Below are positions 58,939 through 64,000 of a stretch of 64,000 bases of DNA, in pieces. The position numbers and the translations under genes were made by a program. The stretch is from assembly GCA_038503075.1 (NCBI GenBank), contig JBCAML010000005.1, forward strand, positions 930,001-994,000, in the 5' to 3' direction. Under the pieces are notes generated by a model. It ran no database searches and was not told the DNA's origin. It was given only the letters and a program-made list of their open reading frames with translations. Numbering within the stretch: position 1 is the first letter of the stretch; every line of letters starts with the position of its first letter. The DNA comes from Gyromitra esculenta. Lineage: Eukaryota; Ascomycota; Pezizomycetes; Pezizales; Discinaceae.

Positions 58939-60980
58939 TTTGAGTCGACCGCTCGCCGCCGTCGCCGCGTTTCGAGTTGCATACCCTGTCTTCCGCTTTC
59001 TACAGGTAACTGGACGAACCTTGTGACATTATGTTTCCCGTTGGAATATCATGGTCTTTATTTTATGCCTTAATCGTGTATAGCTACGTAGAACGCTACC
59101 ATAGTTGCAATTGAACTCGAATTTCGAGGCGAATATTCGTGTCAGAAGCCTTATCTTCCTACCCCGCTCTTTTGCCCTCAGCGCGTGTCTAGCCTGCCAC
59201 ATAGCCCCTCTCGTGTCGTTGACTTGGAATCTCACTGCCTGTCTGGCGATTGCTGGCTCGCTTCTGACGTTTCAATTGAGGTTTATTTGCAATTGAGTTT
59301 TGGCGCATGTGGTAGCCTTGTCGCTGTGACCTATCCATGATCGCTGTGCCTTGATTCTCCCGCAATTATGTATGAATGTACAAGGTCTTACGAAGACTGA
59401 TTTGGCATGTGCTTCTTGGATGAGGATATGGTACTCTGGTATGTACGTGTAGCATCACGTCTAAAGTAAGTACAGGACCGCGACAGACCGGGAGGAGGTG
59501 TGGATCTTGGGACCCGGTCAGTCCCTTGCTTGGATTGCTCACGTCGATACCGGCCCTGCAGAAATCATGTAAATCTGCTGTGGGCTTCCCTGCACTCTTC
59601 TCTTGGGGTGGGATGCAGTGGTTAGTCACCTGTCAGTAACCAGTGAGGTCTCTCCAAGTGACTCTTATTACTCTGTTCGCGTGCGCGACGGCCGCCGCTA
59701 AGCCCCAGGCTAGACCGTGTACGGGGGATAGCAGCCTCAACTAGGCTGCCACCATTTCGCCAGTCATCCGCCTCAACTCTGTTCCTCATCAACTTGATAG
59801 TTTTGTCTCTGGCGGAGCTTTACGGGGGGAGATTGTCGTTCCTTGGCCACCACCAATACTCCCCCTTCTTCTATTACCCCTGTTTCTACTATCTCGAACT
59901 TTCCTGCTGTACTGGTAACCTCACACACTCCTGTTTCCACACTGGAGAATGGCGAGGAATTATACCATGGCTCACAGCTCACAGACACACCTCTCCGTAC
60001 CAATCACAGAAAGTGTGACCGGAAATTTAGTTAATTAATAAGTTGCAGTTGCCTAAACATTGTATGTTGTAGCTGGCTGTACTGTACTGTGCATTCATGT
60101 ATTGCGCTGCTGCCTCCCTTCCCTTTTACGCGCCTGTTAGGCTAGGCCTGGCTTTTACTCAGATTACTTCGATGGCTTTCGGTGCTGTTCGCACATGGTA
60201 TGTCAAGGAGGGAGGCGTGGCGAATCAATTGAATTTGTCCTGTTTCTAAATACATTGCTGGTCACCGCTCACAGTTATCCTTCCCAGATCCTCAAGGCTA
60301 CGGCTACGAAGCATGTCGAGTCGGTGACTGAGTTTAGAGACAGCCTCTTTTTAATCGAGGAGCTGGTGACCCATTGGACCTAAATAGTGCGCAGCGGACA
60401 GAGAGCTCCCCCAGCGCTTGCACAGGGAGAGGGTGGAGGGGAATAGGTGTGAGTGAGTGAGTGATCATAGTATTCTATTTCGGGTCATTCCCCCACCTGC
60501 TCACCTACCTATCTCTATCTGCCTTCCCCTCCCTTTGTTCGGTGTCCTGTCCTTGTGTCCTGCCTCAATCCATACACGCAAGCTATTAAGCACGCATCCT
60601 AGCCAGCCTTCCTTCCTTCCACACCTTCTTCCTTGGCTGCCTGAGATTATTATAACGCTGTGCTCCCCTTCGCCTTATCCCATTCTCTCCTGCTCCTCCT
60701 TGCTTCACCCGATTATCCCACAATCCACTTATACACAGGACCCCCATAAAGTCTGGCCATCACCCCCTCCAAACAGCAGCAAGCTCCCGGTAAAGCTTCT
60801 TGTCCAACAGCTTTATTACTACGCAACCAGCTGCACAACTCAATTGCTGGAAGCTTCTCTCATCCAATCATAACTTCGGATCCAAACCCAGGACTTAAAG
60901 CTTAAATACGCATCACCAGCCAGCACTAGCTCCTTCAAGCTCTGCTTAAGAGCGGACAAATACCCCCTCAATTCACAGCT
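58939..60980. other. Intergenic region and leader of the SWIRM gene
   Basis: No convincing gene. The 500 bases before 60981 are strongly C+T-rich on the + strand, which creates a 138-codon frame (60457-60873) without an ATG start. This is probably the promoter and long leader of the SWIRM gene. Confidence 0.5.
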
Positions 60981-62162
60981 ATGGACCCATCTCCCATGAG
61001 TTACTCACAGACCCCTTTACTCAACAAGACTGGTGTACTGGCCTCTCCTCCTGAACTTCTTAGTAGTCTGGATAGATTTCCTTCACCAACTCCTTCCAAT
61101 ACAAACACGAATCGGTGCTTATTTCCAACAGCGATGTCTGGTATTCAACCTACTGCCCCAATTGACAAGATGTCTATCGCTGCTGCGACCAACCCAACTC
61201 CATTGACCATGCTATCCCCTCCCCCTTCGCCAGCAGCTCGACGACTGCCTTCACCCTCAATTTCAGTATCCTCGCCTCCTTCATCTGAAATTGCAGATCG
61301 AGTACTGTTTCCTCAAGCTGAGCATATAATCTCGCTCGAGACTCCCCTTTTCCATGTCTCTGAGCAGTTCGAGCCTTTGATCCAGAATGTTATCTCTTCT
61401 TCCAAGACTAAGCGAAAGGTCGACTCGCGACCAAAGCCTACCGACGAGGAGTACAATGCATTTGTTTCCTGTGCTTGGAGATTGTACCAGAGTAACCCAC
61501 GAGATTGGCTTCGAAGAGAGAAGGCGAATATGAAGATTATGGATAGAGCAAGCGGCAACAAAGTTCAAAAAGCGACTGCAACGCTCGGGTACACTAAACG
61601 CAATATTGCACCTGCCCGATCGGCTAACACTGGTGCATCCGCCCTGAAACCGCGAGCCCAGGTACGATCTGCGCGCACACCAAGACCCACGCCTAAGGCT
61701 ACTGTAATTGATAGTTTCGCTTATCCTGATGGCCAATTTCCAACACCACCTACCCCGTCATCTGCTCCCGTCCGCATCAGGGCGGTGGCAACACGAGAGG
61801 ACGCGGACTTTGAGGCTATCCCCGACATGTCTCCGCCACTCGAAACTCTGCCTGGCTCAAAGTGTCTCAAGGCTGATTGGAAAGGCACTATTCTTGATCT
61901 ATCGGAAGACCCTCACGCTAGCTTACTTCACCCTGCTGAACTTCACCTCGCTTCCGTGTTGCGTCTGTCTTGCGCTTCTTATCTCACTTCTAAGCGACGA
62001 ATCTTTCAAATGAAGGTTGAAAGGGAAAGGATGGGTTTGAAATTCATGAAAACGGATTCCCAAAAGGCTTGCAAGATCGATGTCAACAAGGCCTCAAAAC
62101 TTTGGACTGCCTACGAGAAGGTCGGTTGGTTTGAAAGGCGATACATTCAGCAATATTTGTAG
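60981..62162 (+). CDS. SWIRM-domain protein, Fun19-like
   Basis: A single exon encodes 393 residues. The N-terminal half is Ser/Pro/Thr-rich and disordered (MDPSPMSYSQTPLLNKTG, then LSPPPSPAARRLPSPS). A conserved middle box reads KPTDEEYNAFVSCAWRLYQS, then NPRDWLRREK. The C-terminal SWIRM domain (about 310-390) shows LHPAELHLASVLRLSCASYL, TSKRRIFQMK, CKIDVNKASKLWTAYEKVGWF. SWIRM is a helical chromatin-protein domain. In fungi this architecture belongs to the Fun19/Laf-type proteins, some of which associate with histone deacetylase complexes. The molecular role here is inferred. The start follows a long pyrimidine-rich leader. Confidence 0.88.
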   Translation: MDPSPMSYSQTPLLNKTGVLASPPELLSSLDRFPSPTPSNTNTNRCLFPTAMSGIQPTAPIDKMSIAAATNPTPLTMLSPPPSPAARRLPSPSISVSSPPSSEIADRVLFPQAEHIISLETPLFHVSEQFEPLIQNVISSSKTKRKVDSRPKPTDEEYNAFVSCAWRLYQSNPRDWLRREKANMKIMDRASGNKVQKATATLGYTKRNIAPARSANTGASALKPRAQVRSARTPRPTPKATVIDSFAYPDGQFPTPPTPSSAPVRIRAVATREDADFEAIPDMSPPLETLPGSKCLKADWKGTILDLSEDPHASLLHPAELHLASVLRLSCASYLTSKRRIFQMKVERERMGLKFMKTDSQKACKIDVNKASKLWTAYEKVGWFERRYIQQYL

Positions 62163-64000
62163 AGCACAAGCGTAGGGGCTTCAGACGGATACGATATCAA
62201 GGGATTTCCGGGCTAGGTTTTGATGATGGACATTGGATTTCTTTTGATGGCTGACGACAATGGTTTTTCTTTACGTATACGACATGGTACTTTCGTTTTT
62301 TTTTTTCGGTTGGGGGTTTGCGATGTTTTTCCTTAAGTTTTTTTTATATATCTTACTACATGGGCTGGTTTGGGCGGGGTTTTTTGTCTTCGGTTCTCAT
62401 TTTCCTTATGGTTTTCTTATATTCCCCTGGCTCATTCGGTTTGGGTGGTCGGACCTGTATTTTCTGGATTCTTCTCTTGTTATTTTCCTGGCTCATTGGG
62501 TGGTTGCACTTGTACTTGAATTTTTTTTATTCTCTTTGTTATATGGACTGGGCTTGGTTGGTTTGGGGCGGTTTTGGAGTCCTGTATTTTTCTCTTCGGT
62601 TGTTCTCCTTTGGCACACTTGTTTACATAGGGGTTTTTTTTCCATTCAGTCTTCCACACGGCGTTGTGTGATTTCCCCTTTGTCAAATTGTCTTTCCATT
62701 TACCCTTCATTTCTTTTGGATTATGCACGGCCATGTGCAGGAGAGTAGCGCATTGTGTTCAGTCTGGCGTTTTGTATGTATCATCAACCTAAGGAGGCCC
62801 TGGGATTTTACCATGTTTTCTTTCTTTCTTTCTTTTTTCTCTTATCATTTATTCAACTTTGGACCTTTCCCTCTTGCATTTTTGAACATATACAAGTCTT
62901 GGATGATACAACTGGGTAATTTTTTATATCGCTTTATTCTCTTGCGTAAATTGAACTGAACTGAACCCGTCATTGACCGATTGTAGTATCCTTACGATTG
63001 ACCTTGTTGTGATGTGTTCATTTTGAGTGTTGATTTTCTTTGTCGTGGTCTGGGATCTCGTTGCTGTCTGCTTTCAGTGGCAGGTGTGATCACGAGAGAC
63101 GAGGGGGTTGTTCTGGGATCTTGCTTGCGATTGATCGATTGGCATACAAAAAGCCCAGGTGGTTTGACTATGCCGTCATAGTACGCACGTATCGCGTTTC
63201 GTATCATGTTCAGATCAATCATTGGCTGGGGGGGGGATCATACGCGGGCCCTTTGATTTATATGCCCTCGTTGGCTCTTTTCTGCTTTTTTCAAGGGGTG
63301 GATTGAATGAAGGGGTTAGTTAGGTCATGAGAGCTTGTGATGATGCTGTGTATTATTTTTCTGGTCTCCCCCATGCAATTGAGTGAAACCGCCTTTAGAA
63401 AAGTCAATTGTGGTCCCCGTCGATGCAATTGGTCTCTAGCGATGCAATTGCAAGCAATTGACGTTGTGTCTACAGTACTTACGCATGTGAATGGCATCAC
63501 CTTGCCATGGACCACGAAACCTGTAATTTCACGAATGCATAACTTTCCAGACCTATAGAACTTCGTCCCCCGTCTTCGCTTGACCGATTGAAGGTTGGAT
63601 ATGGATAGTCATGGAAATGGTGGAGAAATTGGGCCGGGAATGTCCTGTGCCTGTGAAACTCCCCGCAAAGCCTGGCCCCGGTGAGGGCAGACGATGAGTT
63701 TCAGCTGACGCATGTGTAGGATACAGGGCTTAAGTGTTACTCTAAAGTCACAATCACTCAATGGCTAGGGTTCACTGAGGTTCGCCTTTAATCTTTTTTC
63801 GGCCGACCGGCACCGGCAATACGGTGCGGTATGGTTGTTAAAGCATGAGTTTTTGAAAGGGGGGGGTGTCCGGACACCGAGTTTTGTCATCATCGGTCAA
63901 TCAAGGATAGAATTATCCAGAAAAAGCAAATTGTTTGTAATTGAGCTTTTTTCCTTCTATCCCGCCTCAGGCTCAGTGGGTGTGGTTTGTATTCAAACTC
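62163..64000. other. T/G-rich downstream region
   Basis: The 700 bases after the SWIRM stop are extremely T- and G-rich on the + strand, with degenerate CCTGGCTCATT...GGGTGG repeats (around 62428 and 62490). The hydrophobic open frames there follow from this composition. A cluster of five CAATTG sites lies at 63376-63460. No gene is visible up to the window edge. Confidence 0.5.
63376..63460. repeat. Cluster of five CAATTG palindromes
   Basis: CAATTG occurs at 63376, 63405, 63426, 63445 and 63455, three times as ATGCAATTG. A random 85-base stretch would rarely contain more than one copy. No function is known to me. Confidence 0.55.

Noticed and set aside
60457..60873. 138-codon frame before the SWIRM gene
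   Set aside because: It lacks an ATG start, and its Pro/Ser/Leu content reflects a C/T-rich leader.
62260..62748. 162-codon hydrophobic open frame resembling a multi-pass membrane protein
   Set aside because: The DNA is extremely T/G-rich, so Phe, Leu, Trp and Gly codons follow from composition. A second overlapping frame looks the same, and the stretch directly follows a stop codon as a 3' UTR would.

Overview
This is a nuclear segment of a filamentous ascomycete. The coding exons match fungal housekeeping families. The introns are short (about 50-240 bases) with GT-AG borders, and recognised genes carry up to nine of them. Intergenic DNA is A+T-rich and contains small inverted-repeat elements. 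The high intron density (ten exons in the mitochondrial carrier, nine in the zinc-knuckle gene) suggests an early-diverging Pezizomycotina lineage such as a Pezizomycete; this placement is inference, not proof. I see no rRNA, tRNA or CRISPR array, and no sign of a secondary-metabolite or defence cluster.

Layout, left to right. 1-3.8 kb: mostly non-coding, with one end of a dispersed repeat. 3.8-6.8 kb: a Rid1-like formin GTPase-binding-domain protein. 6.8-10.9 kb: non-coding, with a 437 bp fold-back element, an inverted second copy of the first repeat, and a possible small lipid-modified protein. 10.9-14.0 kb: exocyst subunit SEC10. 15.4-19.2 kb: the ribosome-biogenesis GTPase BMS1. 19.9-20.75 kb: two nested elements that share long terminal inverted repeats. 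21.1-25.0 kb: a glycolipid transfer protein facing a cytosolic prolyl-tRNA synthetase. 25.2-26.1 kb: another inverted-repeat element. 26.2-37.3 kb: a compact block with ALG1, SPB1, UTP21, mitochondrial ribosomal protein mL53 and EMC7. 37.3-39.4 kb: an RS/RD-rich protein. 42.1-43.7 kb: the citrate/oxoglutarate carrier YHM2. 44.4 kb: a 277 bp MITE-like element. 47.5-50.5 kb: the DNA-end-resection factor Sae2/CtIP, divergent from an F-box/beta-propeller protein (51.0-52.8 kb). 54.4-55.7 kb: the seven-knuckle CNBP/GIS2 protein. 61.0-62.2 kb: a Fun19-like SWIRM protein.

The genes are not an operon or a pathway cluster, but translation is over-represented. BMS1, SPB1 and UTP21 act in nucleolar pre-rRNA processing. 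Prolyl-tRNA synthetase, mL53 and GIS2 act in translation. SEC10, ALG1, EMC7 and GLTP belong to the secretory and membrane system. For each multi-exon gene I placed exon borders by hand from splice signals, reading frame and family conservation; the summed exon lengths are divisible by three in every case.

I did not find a convincing undescribed system. The most interesting points are structural: an 18-base microexon that encodes exactly the carrier signature of YHM2, introns placed inside zinc knuckles of GIS2, a GC-AG intron after an 18-base first exon in SPB1, telomere-like motifs beside ribosome-biogenesis genes, and nested inverted-repeat elements whose copies differ almost only by transitions, as repeat-induced point mutation would leave.
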